In this document: piece by piece, positions 6,898 to 15,644 of the stretch
Numbering within the stretch: the first letter of the stretch is position 1
How the letters are laid out: every line of letters starts with the position of its first letter
Source: JACVRW01 sp963812915
Lineage (GTDB): Bacteria; Actinomycetota; Thermoleophilia; Solirubrobacterales; Thermoleophilaceae
DNA: 64,000 nt
Direction: 5' to 3'
NCBI GenBank assembly: GCA_963812915.1
Contig: CAWEXB010000008.1
Span: 310,001 to 374,000 of the forward strand
Made by a program: the position numbers and the translations under genes
Notes under the pieces: model-generated
What the model was told of the DNA's origin: nothing
Database searches by the model: none
The model's input: only the letters and a program-made list of their open reading frames with translations

Positions 6898-9792
6898 TTA
6901 CGCGCCCGGGCCGAAGCCCTCGCGCTCAACGAGCCGCGCGATGCCGGTCCGCGAGCTCACTCCCAGCTTCGCCATCGCGCTCGAGACGTGCTTCTCGATG
7001 GTCTTCTCGCTGAGGTGAAGCTGCGCCCCGATCTGGCGGTTCGTGCGACCCTCGGCCACCAGCGCGGCCACCTCGCGCTCCCGCGGCGTGAGGATGGCGA
7101 GCCCACCTGCCTCGTCCGCCGGTGCGGCGGGCGCGGGCGCGGGCCGAGGTCGCTCGCCGAGTCGGCGCAGGACCCGGAGCGCCGCGTCGCGATAGCCCGC
7201 GGCGCCGCGGGCATCGAGGTCGTCGGCGGCCCGCCGCAGCTCGGCGCGAGCCTCGTCCGCGTCGCCGGCGGCGGCGAGGGCCTCCCCGGCGAGGGTGCGG
7301 CAGCGGCCTTCCCAGAGGGGGGCGCCGGCCTCGTGGGCGGCGGCCGCCCCCCGGAGCGCCGTGCGAGCCGCCTTTCTCGGATCCTCCCGCGCGAGCAACA
7401 CCTGCGCCTCGATCAGGCTGGTAATCGCCCCGAAGGTCCCGGTCTTGCGGCCTGCCGCCTCCTCGGGAGCGCGCGCGGCCCAGTTGGCGGCTTCGTCGGT
7501 CTGTTCGAGCGCCAGCAGTGTTCGGACGATGACCTCGATCGCTCGCAGCCGGTCGGTCGGTGGCAGGCGCGGGTCGACCCATCCGGACGATTCGAGCGCC
7601 TCGCGGGCCCCGGCCGGGTCGCCAGACGCCAGCCGGGCGTCGGCCAGGGTCCAGCCCGCCGAGTGAGGCGGGTGGGAGCTGATCGTCTCGAGCGCGAGTT
7701 CCGCATCCGCGACCGCTTTGCTCGTCCGTCCCTGCGCAAGCGCCACCCAGGCGGACAGTTGCGAGCCCCACCACATGATCGTGGCGTTGCCGGAGACGAG
7801 CGCGCTCTCAACAGCATCCTCGGCCGCCTTCTGAGCGGCGTCGAGGTCGCCAGAGCGCTCCGCGACGTATCCGAGCAGCGACGTGAACGCCGTCACGAGG
7901 AAACCCCGCCCCGTCTTGCGAGCCAACCTCAGACCGCGCTCGGCGGCCGACCCGGCGGGCCGGTCGCCGTACAGCTCCGCGGTTGCCAGCGAGACCAGGG
8001 TCTCTTGATACCCACCCAGCGCCTCATCCGGCAGAGCGCCGACGAGCGCGTCCGCCTCGTCGAGCAGCCGGTCGGCCCTGGCCAGGGCCGCGTCGTCCAC
8101 GCCGCCTAGGTACATGGTGGCCGCCGCGGCGGCCCGGACCGCCGCGGCGGCCTCGAGGACCGGATCTTCGGCTTCCCGCGCGGCGGCGCCGGCCTCCGCT
8201 GCAAGGCGTTCGACGGTGTCGAAGTCCCCGCACGAGTCGCGCTCGTGGGCGAGCTCCAGCGTGAGGAGCGCGAACTCGCGTCGAGCACGGTGATCGAGCT
8301 CGGCACGTGCCGCCGAGAGGAGGTTTCGCGCGTCCTCCGTGTTCCCGATCCAGACCTCGAGGTGAGCGAGAGAAGCGGCCATCTCGGCCCGCTCCACCGC
8401 CGCGGCAGCCGTCAGCAGGCCGAGCGCGCGCCGCAGAGCGTCGCGCGCTTCCACGACCCGGTTGGCTGCGACCAGGGCATCCGCCTGAGCTCGGAGAAGC
8501 GCCAGCCGTCGTTCGTCGTGCTGCGACCCGTCCGGCAGCAGGCGTAGAGCCGAGCCGTACCATCCCGCGGCAGTGGCGGGAGCACGGGGAACGGTCTCGG
8601 CTGCAGCTGCCGCGAGCAGGTCTATGGCGTGCAGGTCGCCTGGGCGCGCCGCTCGCTCGACATGGTGTGCACGCTGAGCCGGCGTGGCGCCACGTGCCGC
8701 GAGCGCCTCGGCTGCACGGGCGTGGGCGGCCAACCGTGAGCCACCGGCCGTTCCTTCGTAGACGGCGCGCCGGACCAGCGGGTGGCGAAACCGAAAGCGG
8801 CGTGGCTGGTCGGTGGCGCGAATGAGGTCCGCGCCGAGGAGCTCGTCAAGCGCGGAGAGGACCACCGTCTCTGACACCCCGACGGCCGCCCCGGCAAGTT
8901 CGGGTTCAAACGGATCGCCGGCTACTGCAGCTCCCTCCAGCACCTCGCGCATATCGGCCGGCAACACGCCCACTTCCCCCGCCAGTGCCGCCCGGACGGC
9001 GCGCGGCACTCCCGCCATCCCGGTCGCTGCGCGTCGATAAGGATCGGCGGCGGCCGCACGCGCGAGCGCGTCGAGGTAAAAGGGATTGCCGCCACTCTCC
9101 ACGTAGACTCGCTCGCGCGCCGCGCGCTGCAGCGACGGGAGGAGCGCATCCGCAGCTTCGCGAGAGAGCGGCCCCACATCCACCACATCCGCGGAGTCGT
9201 TCCGGACCGCCGTCTCGAGGGCAGCCTCGACGTCCGGCGCCCGACCCGCACGGGCGGCCAAACCCAGCAGGACCCGAGTTGACGGCGGGCGGTGAATCAG
9301 GAGCGCCAGCACGTCGGCGGACGCCGCGTCCGCCCAGTGCACGTCGTCGAGCAGGACCGTGACGGGCCGTTGTCGTGCCAGGAGCTCGAGCAGCTCTCGG
9401 ACGGCGCGGGCGACGCGGTGGCGTCCCTCCGGGGACGGCGCTGGCTCGACCCCCGGCATCTGTCCCACGGCGGGCAGCACCGCTGCGAGCTGCGCGAGGT
9501 GCTCATCGTCCAGCCGGCGTGGTGGCTCGCTCGCGAGATGGCGGTCGAAGGCGTCGATCAAGAGCGCGAATGGGAGATCGCGCTCGAGCTCGGAAGCGCG
9601 CCCGGCGAGCACCAGGTGACCGCGTTCCTCGGCTCGCGACGCGAGCTCCGCGAGCAGGCGCGATTTGCCGATTCCAGGCTCTCCACGCAGCCCGACGATG
9701 CGTGAGGGCCCGCTCTCAACCGCCGCCAGCGCGCGCTCGAGCACCCTGAGCTCGTGCCGGCGCTCTACGAGAGTGGGTTGCGCCGTGGACAC
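6898..9792 (-). CDS. LuxR-family transcriptional regulator with AAA/STAND ATPase and TPR-like region (LAL type)
   Basis: About 964 residues from GTG at 9792; an ATG at 9843 would add 17 residues with no recognisable conservation. The N-terminus has an AAA_16 domain with Walker A GEPGIGKSRLL and Walker B VTVLLDDVHWADA. The middle is a long alanine/leucine-rich helical repeat region typical of MalT-like regulators. The C-terminus has a LuxR helix-turn-helix, LTPREREVAALVAEGRTN then LHLSEKTIEKHVSSAMAKLG. Such large ATP-binding LuxR proteins switch on nearby or distant operons in response to an unknown ligand. It lies divergent from the secreted CHRD gene, a possible target. A second copy of the same architecture is at 19845-22682. 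Confidence 0.9.
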   Translation of the reverse strand: MSTAQPTLVERRHELRVLERALAAVESGPSRIVGLRGEPGIGKSRLLAELASRAEERGHLVLAGRASELERDLPFALLIDAFDRHLASEPPRRLDDEHLAQLAAVLPAVGQMPGVEPAPSPEGRHRVARAVRELLELLARQRPVTVLLDDVHWADAASADVLALLIHRPPSTRVLLGLAARAGRAPDVEAALETAVRNDSADVVDVGPLSREAADALLPSLQRAARERVYVESGGNPFYLDALARAAAADPYRRAATGMAGVPRAVRAALAGEVGVLPADMREVLEGAAVAGDPFEPELAGAAVGVSETVVLSALDELLGADLIRATDQPRRFRFRHPLVRRAVYEGTAGGSRLAAHARAAEALAARGATPAQRAHHVERAARPGDLHAIDLLAAAAAETVPRAPATAAGWYGSALRLLPDGSQHDERRLALLRAQADALVAANRVVEARDALRRALGLLTAAAAVERAEMAASLAHLEVWIGNTEDARNLLSAARAELDHRARREFALLTLELAHERDSCGDFDTVERLAAEAGAAAREAEDPVLEAAAAVRAAAAATMYLGGVDDAALARADRLLDEADALVGALPDEALGGYQETLVSLATAELYGDRPAGSAAERGLRLARKTGRGFLVTAFTSLLGYVAERSGDLDAAQKAAEDAVESALVSGNATIMWWGSQLSAWVALAQGRTSKAVADAELALETISSHPPHSAGWTLADARLASGDPAGAREALESSGWVDPRLPPTDRLRAIEVIVRTLLALEQTDEAANWAARAPEEAAGRKTGTFGAITSLIEAQVLLAREDPRKAARTALRGAAAAHEAGAPLWEGRCRTLAGEALAAAGDADEARAELRRAADDLDARGAAGYRDAALRVLRRLGERPRPAPAPAAPADEAGGLAILTPREREVAALVAEGRTNRQIGAQLHLSEKTIEKHVSSAMAKLGVSSRTGIARLVEREGFGPGA

Positions 9793-9925
9793 GACCGGAG
9801 GGTAACCAGGGTGGTCGCAACGCTTCTGTGACTGATATCTCATGCCCGATCATTGCGTCCCAGTACAAAGCGAAATAGTCAACGCGGATACCGCACCGCC
9901 GGAAGTGCCCGCGCCGCTCGGTGCA

Positions 9926-9931
9926 TAGGAT
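9926..9931 (+). promoter_or_regulatory. Possible -10 element of the CHRD gene
   Basis: TAGGAT lies 38 bases before the CHRD start codon, in the divergent gap with the LuxR gene. No clear -35 partner is visible, so this is tentative. Confidence 0.25.
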
Positions 9932-9968
9932 GCCCCGACCCGATTGTCGACTCCTGGAGGCACAAGCA

Positions 9969-10436
9969 ATGAGACTCCGTTGGGCCGCACTCGCGGCCGC
10001 CGCCTTTAGCGCACTCGTCCTCGTCGTTCCGAGTGTCGCGAGCGCCGCGAGAAGACCCCTCTTCGCCGCCATGAACGGCCAGAACGAGATCGCCAACGGC
10101 GACCGGGGCGCCGGGGACCGGAACGGCGGCGGCAGCTTCAGCGCCGTGATCGACGGTCGGGAGCTCTGCTACGGCCTCACGGTCAGGGATATCGAGGATC
10201 CCGTCGCGGCCCACATCCACCGGGGCGGGGCTAACGTCAACGGACCGATCGTCGTCCCGCTGGAGTCGTTGCCTGTCAGCGGCGACCCGGGCTCCTCGGC
10301 GGGCTGCACTACGCTGACCCGCCGCCTCGTTCGTCAGATCCGTGGGAACCCGGGCCGGTTCTACGTGAACGTGCACACGGGCGACTTCCCGGACGGCGCG
10401 ATCCGCGGTCAGATGTTCTCCAGGGGCGGCCCGTAG
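9969..10436 (+). CDS. Secreted CHRD-domain protein
   Basis: 155 residues. A Sec signal peptide (MRLRWAALAAAAFSALVLVV, cleavage near ASA-ARR) is followed by one CHRD domain: LFAAMNGQNEIANGD, SFSAVIDGRELCYGLTV, AAHIHRGGANVNGPIVVPL and FYVNVHTGDFPDGAIRGQ. CHRD domains, named from chordin, occur in many secreted bacterial proteins of unknown role. The start is chosen for CTGGAGG eight bases upstream and for the signal peptide; an in-frame ATG at 9921 is less likely. A stable hairpin follows the stop. Confidence 0.9.
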   Translation: MRLRWAALAAAAFSALVLVVPSVASAARRPLFAAMNGQNEIANGDRGAGDRNGGGSFSAVIDGRELCYGLTVRDIEDPVAAHIHRGGANVNGPIVVPLESLPVSGDPGSSAGCTTLTRRLVRQIRGNPGRFYVNVHTGDFPDGAIRGQMFSRGGP

Positions 10437-10442
10437 GCGCCG

Positions 10443-10492
10443 CGGGATCCCCGGCTGTGTGACCGATCTCTCACAGCAAGGGGGGCATCCCG
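10443..10492 (+). terminator. Imperfect hairpin after the CHRD gene
   Basis: The arms begin CGGGATCCCC and GGCTGTG and are matched by CACAGC and GGGGGGCATCCCG, leaving a small loop. It starts six bases after the CHRD stop. There is no T-tract, so it may be a terminator or an mRNA-stabilising structure. Confidence 0.45.
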
Positions 10493-10493
10493 A

Positions 10494-10531
10494 GGGAGGG
10501 TGGGTGTCACTCCCATGAACCCCACCCTCCC
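10494..10531 (+). promoter_or_regulatory. Hairpin presenting a start codon in its loop
   Basis: GGGAGGGTGGG (10494-10504) and CCCACCCTCCC (10521-10531) form a perfect 11-bp stem. The 16-base loop carries the ATG (10515) of the next small ORF, and the purine-rich ribosome-binding sequence GAGGGAGGG is buried in the 5' arm. This could limit translation unless the stem is opened. Confidence 0.4.
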
Positions 10532-10715
10532 CTTCGAATACGCCGCCCAACAGCTCCATGCCGACCAGAGGCCTCGCGAGGCCGGCATCCGCGCCGCTCG
10601 CGCGCGTCGGCGGCGGCTGCCCGACCTGCGGACGCTGTTCCGGCCGATCCCGCTTCGGCTGCCGGCGCCGCCGCGAGCGCCGGTCACCGCTCGCCCCGCG
10701 GCGCTCGGCGGCTGA
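10515..10715 (+). CDS. Small hypothetical protein (66 aa), Arg/Pro-rich
   Basis: The frame starts MNPTLPFEYAAQQLHADQ, continues with a basic patch (ARARRRRLPDL) and ends in a proline-rich tail. It resembles the many tiny basic actinobacterial ORFs with an N-terminal helix and an arginine cluster, none with known function. The ATG sits in a hairpin loop. A very strong terminator lies about 40 bases after the stop, so this may be a separate short transcript. Coding status is uncertain. Confidence 0.4.
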   Translation: MNPTLPFEYAAQQLHADQRPREAGIRAARARRRRLPDLRTLFRPIPLRLPAPPRAPVTARPAALGG

Positions 10716-10756
10716 GGAGCCCCGGCTCCTCTCAAAACCCCACAGGCCCTCCCTCC

Positions 10757-10794
10757 ACGAAAAGAGCCCCGCCGCCCCGCGGGGCTCTTTTCGT
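10757..10794. terminator. Strong bidirectional intrinsic terminator
   Basis: A perfect 16-bp inverted repeat, ACGAAAAGAGCCCCGC and its complement, with a 6-base loop. The A-rich arm on one side and the T-run CTCTTTTCG on the other make it functional in both directions. It closes the small-ORF transcript before the racemase-like gene. Confidence 0.85.
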
Positions 10795-11088
10795 ACCCGT
10801 CTGTGATTCATTCCCCACACTGGGGACGCGCGACGCGCCAGGCTTCTCTCGCGGTGTCAGCTCGTCGAAAGCAGCGCTCCACCAACGCCATGCGCGGTGG
10901 GCGCGGGAAGGCGGTCTTCCTCCCTCTCACCGAAGCCGACTTCCGCTCGGGGTGGGCCCTCGACTGGTCGCCCGAGCTTCGCAGCTCGCCGCTGCCGGCG
11001 CCGCGCCCGCGCCGGAGCTCGATTCACCGGCGCTACCCCAAGCGCCGCGGCTGAAGCCCGCCGCCTCGCGGCAGGCCATCATGTCGGC
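10795..11088. other. Gap without a recognisable gene
   Basis: Between the terminator and the racemase-like start all frames lack family-like patterns; apparent ORFs are short or unconserved. It must hold the promoter of the 11089-13122 pair, but I see no clear -10/-35 or operator. Confidence 0.4.
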
Positions 11089-12142
11089 ATGCGACTGGGC
11101 AAGGTCATCCACTGCGTGGACGCCCACGCCGAGGGCGAGCCGAGCCGGGTGGTCGTCGGCGGCGTGCTCGACGTGCCCGGCGAGACGATGCTCGAGAAGC
11201 TGCGCCACCTCGAGCGCGAGGGCGATTCGCTGCGGCGACTGCTCTTGTTCGAGCCGCGCGGCTCGGCTCCCCTGTCGGGCGACCTCGTGCTGTCCTCGAC
11301 CCATCCGGAGGCGGACGCGGGCTTCATCATCATGGAGTCGTGCTCGTACGAGGGCATGTCTGGCACTAACACGATCAACACCGCGACCGTGCTGCTCGAG
11401 ACCGGTGTGCTGCCGATGCACGAGCCGGTCACGACGATCACCCTCGAGGCGCCTGCGGGCCTGGTGCGGATCAAAGCGGACTGCGCGGGCGGCCGCTGCG
11501 AACGGGTGACGTTCGAGAATGTGCCCTCCTTCGCGACCCACCTCGACGCGCCGGTCTGGGTCGACGGGCTCGGCGAGCTGCGGGTCGACGTGGCCTACGG
11601 CGGCGCCTTCTGCGCATTCGTGGACGCCGGCGCGCTCGGCTACGCGATCACGCCGGACGAGGCGCGCGAGCTGGCCGAGCTCGGCGAGCGGATCCGCCCC
11701 GCGGTGGTCGAGCAGCTCGAGATCGCACACCCGCTCGAGCCGGCCCTCGGCGTGCTCTCGTTCGTGGTGTTCACCGCGCCGCCGCGCGCCGGCGGGCACG
11801 CCCGCAACGCGACCGTCGTGGCGCCGGGCCGACTCGATCGTTCCGCCACGGGCACGGCCACCTCGGCGCGACTGGCGCTGCTCGCCGCGCGCGGCGAGAT
11901 CGAGGACGGAGCGGAACTCGTGAACGAGAGCGTCATCTCCACGCGCCTCGTCGGACGGATAGCAGGTCACACGCCGCGTGGGCGACCTCGACGCGATCGT
12001 CCCCGCGATCAGCGGCCGAGCCTGGATCACCGGTTTCCACCAGCTGGTCTTGGACCCCTCCGATCCCTTCCCGCAGGGCTTTCAGCTACCCGACACCTGG
12101 GGAGCGGGGCCCCGCGAGGGGCTGCTCGGACGTCCGGCGTGA
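11089..12142 (+). CDS. Proline racemase superfamily protein, likely trans-3-hydroxyproline dehydratase type; C-terminal frameshift
   Basis: The fold is recognised from GKVIHCVDAHAEGEPSRVV, GFIIMESCSYEGMSGTNTIN and the late motif DRSATGTATSARLALL. In racemases the two catalytic residues are cysteines; here the first position is Ser (MSG) and the second Thr (ATG). Thr at the second site is known for trans-3-hydroxy-L-proline dehydratases. Near 11975 an extra C in CACACGCCGCG shifts the frame; the true tail (VGDLDAIVPAISGRAWITGF, then HQLVLDPSDPFPQGF) continues in the next frame to the TGA at 12140. In the sequence as given, the frame instead reads through into the next gene. The stop overlaps the downstream GTG as GTGA. 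Confidence 0.75.
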
Positions 12143-13122
12143 AGCTGCGCGTACTCACCGCCGCCGACGTCGAGCGCTCCCTCGACCCGGACGCCCTCGT
12201 CGAGGCGCTGGCGGACGCGTTCGAACGCCTCTCCGCCGGCGCCGCGTCAATGCCTCAGCGGATCGCGGTGGAGGTGCCCGAGCGCCGCGGCGCCGTTCTG
12301 CTCATGGGCGCGCACCTGGACGGGCGGCCGTCTCTGACCACGAAGCTGGTGAGCCTGTTCCCGGACAATCCGCGCGGCGGCCCGCCCGCCCACCAGGCGG
12401 CGATCCTCGTCTTCGACGCCGCCACCGGCACGCCGACGGCGCTGATGGACGGTACGTCGGTCACCGCGCTGCGCACGGCCGCCGGCTCGCGGCTCGCGAC
12501 CCGGCTGCTGGCTCGCCACGACGCCGGCGTGCTCGCAATCCTCGGCACCGGCGTGCAGGGCGAGGTCCACGCACGTGCGCTGGCGCGCGAGCGTCCGTGG
12601 GCGGAGATACGCGTCGCCGGGCGGGACCGAGCGGCGGCCGAGCGGTTGGCCGCCCAACTCGGGGCCGAACTAGGCATGCCCTCGACCCCGGCGGACTCGT
12701 TTGCCGCGGCCCTGCACGGCGCGGACGTGGCCTGCGCCGCGACGGCGGCGACGGAGCCGGTCGTGCGGCGCGAATGGCTCGCGCCGGGAGTGCACGTGAA
12801 CTCGGTGGGATACACGACAGCCGGGCGCGAGGTCGACGCGGAGACCGTGCGCGAGGCGCTCGTGGTGGTCGAATCCCGCGCCGCTGCCCTGGCCGAGAGC
12901 AACGACATCCGCTTGGCGATCCGCGACGGCGTCGTCGCCGAGCGCGACGCCGTGCACGCCGAGCTGGGCGAGCTGGTGGCGGGCACGCGCACCGGTCGCA
13001 CCGCCGCAGATCAGATCACCCTCTACAAGTCGCTCGGGGTCGCCGCCGAGGACGACGCCGCCGCGGCGCTGGTGCTGGCCGCCGCCGAGCGGGAGGGGCT
13101 CGGGGCGGTGGTCGAGCTGTAG
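12139..13122 (+). CDS. Ornithine cyclodeaminase / mu-crystallin family protein, probable delta1-pyrroline-2-carboxylate reductase
   Basis: 327 residues starting at GTG (VKLRVLTAADVERSLD). Rossmann motif VLAILGTGVQGEVHARALA, substrate-side segments KLVSLFPDNP and TAVTALRTAAGSRLAT, and late ITLYKSLGVAAEDDAAA all fit the family. Members reduce delta1-pyrroline-2-carboxylate to proline or cyclise ornithine. Overlap by 4 bp with a dehydratase-type racemase homologue favours the reductase role: together they would convert trans-3-hydroxy-L-proline to L-proline. That is inference from context; the family has other activities (alanine dehydrogenase, ketimine reductase). Confidence 0.85.
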   Translation: MKLRVLTAADVERSLDPDALVEALADAFERLSAGAASMPQRIAVEVPERRGAVLLMGAHLDGRPSLTTKLVSLFPDNPRGGPPAHQAAILVFDAATGTPTALMDGTSVTALRTAAGSRLATRLLARHDAGVLAILGTGVQGEVHARALARERPWAEIRVAGRDRAAAERLAAQLGAELGMPSTPADSFAAALHGADVACAATAATEPVVRREWLAPGVHVNSVGYTTAGREVDAETVREALVVVESRAAALAESNDIRLAIRDGVVAERDAVHAELGELVAGTRTGRTAADQITLYKSLGVAAEDDAAAALVLAAAEREGLGAVVEL

Positions 13123-13193
13123 CCGCGCTCCCCCCATTGCGGCGGCGCCCGCCGCGTGAGACCATCCTCGCGATCGCACCCAGGAGGAGCGTG

Positions 13194-13598
13194 GTGGACG
13201 AGTCAGGCCTACGGAAGATCCCGGTGTTTGCCGGCCTCTCCAAGAAGCAGCGCAAGTTCGTGGCGCAGAGCGCGGACGAGATCGACGTCGAGCCGGGCAC
13301 CTATATGTGCCGGGAGGGCGAGTCGGCCTACGAGTTCTTCGCGATCGTCAAGGGCACGGCCAAGGTCGTGCGCGGCGACCAGTACCTGAACGAGCTCGGG
13401 CCCGGCGACTTCTTCGGCGAGATGGGTCTGCTGGCGAAGGCGCCCCGCAACGCGTCGGTGATCGTGAAGACACCGGTGACGGCGGTCGTGATGACCGGAC
13501 CCGCCTTCCGGCACATCGCTCGCGAGATGCCCGAGGTGGCCAAGAAGATCCGGCGCGCTATCGAGGAGCGCGCCCACTGGCTCGAGCCGGTCGGCTGA
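13194..13598 (+). CDS. Stand-alone cyclic-nucleotide-binding domain protein
   Basis: 134 residues forming a single cNMP-binding beta-roll: IPVFAGLSKKQRKFVAQSAD, GTYMCREGESAYEFFAIVKG and the phosphate-binding cassette GPGDFFGEMGLLAKAPRNAS. There is no helix-turn-helix, so it is not a complete Crp regulator; it may be an adaptor or sensor. GTG at 13194 has AGGAGG six bases upstream; GTG at 13191 is possible but too close. The 3' end overlaps the convergent membrane gene by about 40 bp. A class III cyclase domain lies within the window at 54924-59688, but a link is only conjecture. Confidence 0.85.
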   Translation: MDESGLRKIPVFAGLSKKQRKFVAQSADEIDVEPGTYMCREGESAYEFFAIVKGTAKVVRGDQYLNELGPGDFFGEMGLLAKAPRNASVIVKTPVTAVVMTGPAFRHIAREMPEVAKKIRRAIEERAHWLEPVG

Positions 13599-14370
13599 GC
13601 GGCCCGGGCTCGGCGCGCCGCTGCAGCACCTCGACGCCGAGCATGACGAGTGTCGGCGGCACGGTGCCGGGCAGCGAGTCGACGACGAGGAATAGCTGGT
13701 TGAAGGCCTGCGCCACGACGAACATCGCCACGGCCGCCACGGCCTGCGGCCGGCGGTCTGCGGCGAGGATGCCTCCGACGAGCCCGGAGACGAAGTAGTC
13801 GCCGTAGTCCGTCGAGGTGTCGCCGATGTCGGCGACCTGTAGCCGCGGCAGCTCCTCGGCCGGGGCCGCGGCGTCGAAGCGGGCGTTCTGCTCGCCGAAG
13901 AAGTCTCCGAAGATGAAGATCGCGTCGATGGTCGCCATCGCCACGACGCCGAGCTTCAGAAGGATGAGTGGCGCGGCGCCGGCGAGCAGCCGCCCGAGAG
14001 TGACGCACGAGCCGACGATCATGAGAAGCCTTGCCACCTGGCCGACGGGATCGTCGGGCGCCGCGAGCGCCGCCGCGAGCAAGGGCAAGGTCAGCAGGGC
14101 AAGCCACGGGCGGGCGCCATGCGCCGCCCAGCCCAGCGCGAGCGCACAGCCCGGCGGCACGAGCAGCAGGGCGATCCAGGTCAGGGCGTCCGCGCTTGCG
14201 GAGGCGATCGTGATCGCGGCGATGCTCCCGACGACCGAGAGCGGCGCCACCGCCGCCCAGCCACGGCCGCCGAGCCGCCGCGCCAGCACCGCCGGAATCC
14301 CCGCTGCAGGGAGGGCGATGCACAGCGCCTGGGCCGCGTCGAGCAGCGCGGTGTCGAACTCGAAGAACAC
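13558..14370 (-). CDS. Polytopic membrane protein with presenilin/signal-peptide-peptidase-like motifs
   Basis: 270 residues with about eight or nine hydrophobic segments. Near the C-terminus there are an Asp inside a helix (MATIDAIFIFGDFF, D149), a second Asp at the start of the next helix (TDYGDYFVSG, D191), and a last helix with VPPTLVMLG (238-241). The order and spacing recall GxGD intramembrane aspartyl proteases (YD ... GLGD ... PAL), including archaeal presenilin homologues. The GxGD glycine is replaced (DYGD), so the call is tentative; it may simply be an unclassified membrane protein. It lies 36 bp downstream of the UPF0104-type membrane gene and is probably cotranscribed. Confidence 0.45.
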   Translation of the reverse strand: MFFEFDTALLDAAQALCIALPAAGIPAVLARRLGGRGWAAVAPLSVVGSIAAITIASASADALTWIALLLVPPGCALALGWAAHGARPWLALLTLPLLAAALAAPDDPVGQVARLLMIVGSCVTLGRLLAGAAPLILLKLGVVAMATIDAIFIFGDFFGEQNARFDAAAPAEELPRLQVADIGDTSTDYGDYFVSGLVGGILAADRRPQAVAAVAMFVVAQAFNQLFLVVDSLPGTVPPTLVMLGVEVLQRRAEPGPLSRPARASGRAPR

Positions 14371-14406
14371 CGCGCACAGCCTGGCAGGCGGCCGTGCGCA
14401 GGGCGC

Positions 14407-15495
14407 TTAGGCTACGCCGAGCACTCGGGTGATCTGGAAGTGGCTGAGGCCGCCGAAATAGGATCGCTCGATGGAGAGGCGGCGCTGCGCGGGCAGCGCG
14501 CCGAGCGCGGCCCACGGGGCGCCGATCGCCGGCCGTAGCGACGGCAACCGCTTCGAGACGAGGCGCGCCGCCCGGCCCTCCCCCAAGAGGAGATCGAGCG
14601 TGGCCCAGGCGGCAAAGGAGAGGCTCCCCATGGTGCCTGTCGCCGTCAGCAGCACGCCGGCCGCAGCGGCGGCGGCAACTCCCTGCGGGCCGAGAATGAG
14701 CACGCTCGCGGCGGCGCCGACGCTCAGTCCAAACGGGAGCTGACTGAGCGTGACGACCGCGATCAGTACGGCGGTGGCGTCGAACACCGAGGCGTCCACG
14801 CCGACCGCGTGGAGCATGAGCCAGTTGCGCGCGATCTGCGAGAAGACCGCTACCAGCACGAACGCGACGAGTCGCGCGCCGCCCGCGGGCGTTCGCGCGA
14901 CGGCCAGGCCCTGGCCCAGCCACCGGATCTTCGCGACGGCCCGGCTCCGCAGTCCCACGCTCACGGCCGCCACGGCGGCGACGGCAGCGATGGGGAACCA
15001 CCAGGGCAGCCCGAGAGGGCCGATCAGCGTGACCGATGCGATGGCGGCGAGGGCGGCCTCGGTTACCAGAATCGGCAGCTCGGCCGCGATAAGTGTCGGC
15101 ACGGGGGGGCTCTCTCGCGGGGCCGAGCGCCGCAGGGCGAAGATGCGTGCCGCGGCCCCAAGCTGGGTGTTCAGCTGAGAGCCCAAGCCGCCCATGCCCG
15201 ACGCCCGGTACAGGCGCCTGCGGCTGACGCTCCCGCCCGAGGCACGAACGCACGTGTACCAGGCCTCGCTCCGGGAAACCAGCGCGAGGATCTGGAGGGC
15301 GACCGCGAGTGCAACCACCGCGAGCGGCGCACCCGTGACGCCCCTCTCGAGCTCGTCCCACTTCACTACCAGCACTGCGACGAGGGCCAGGCTGGCGCCG
15401 ATCGAGGCAGCCACTACAAGCCCGTTCCGCCGCTCCCGCCGGGCAGGGGACCTGCGAGGCCTGCGAGCCCAGCGGGCTATCGGATGCTCCTCCAC
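14407..15495 (-). CDS. UPF0104 / lysylphosphatidylglycerol-synthase-TM-type membrane protein
   Basis: 362 residues. A basic N-terminus is followed by eight or so helices. The pattern of paired helices with GGLGSQLNTQLGAAARIFAL, LPILVTEAALAAIASV and PFGLSVGAAASVLIL fits the flippase-like transmembrane domain of MprF/AglD relatives (UPF0104). These move or modify lipids or polyprenyl-linked sugars; the substrate is unknown. It is the first gene of a two-gene membrane operon with the presenilin-like protein. Confidence 0.7.
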   Translation of the reverse strand: MEEHPIARWARRPRRSPARRERRNGLVVAASIGASLALVAVLVVKWDELERGVTGAPLAVVALAVALQILALVSRSEAWYTCVRASGGSVSRRRLYRASGMGGLGSQLNTQLGAAARIFALRRSAPRESPPVPTLIAAELPILVTEAALAAIASVTLIGPLGLPWWFPIAAVAAVAAVSVGLRSRAVAKIRWLGQGLAVARTPAGGARLVAFVLVAVFSQIARNWLMLHAVGVDASVFDATAVLIAVVTLSQLPFGLSVGAAASVLILGPQGVAAAAAAGVLLTATGTMGSLSFAAWATLDLLLGEGRAARLVSKRLPSLRPAIGAPWAALGALPAQRRLSIERSYFGGLSHFQITRVLGVA

Positions 15496-15644
15496 CTCTC
15501 TCGTTGTACCCGCGTCAGGCAGAGGACGGAACCTGATATGGGTCCGGGTGCGACCCGGGATGCTTCGGAGTCTAGCCGACCATCCGAGCGGCCCGCTAGG
15601 CTCATTGCTGGGGGTTGTGCCCCACGGCCGATTGGAGGCTTGAA

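Noticed and set aside
10455..10475. TGTGA ... TCACA as a Crp-type operator
   Set aside because: The spacing is 8 instead of 6 and the sequence is part of a longer hairpin after the CHRD stop.
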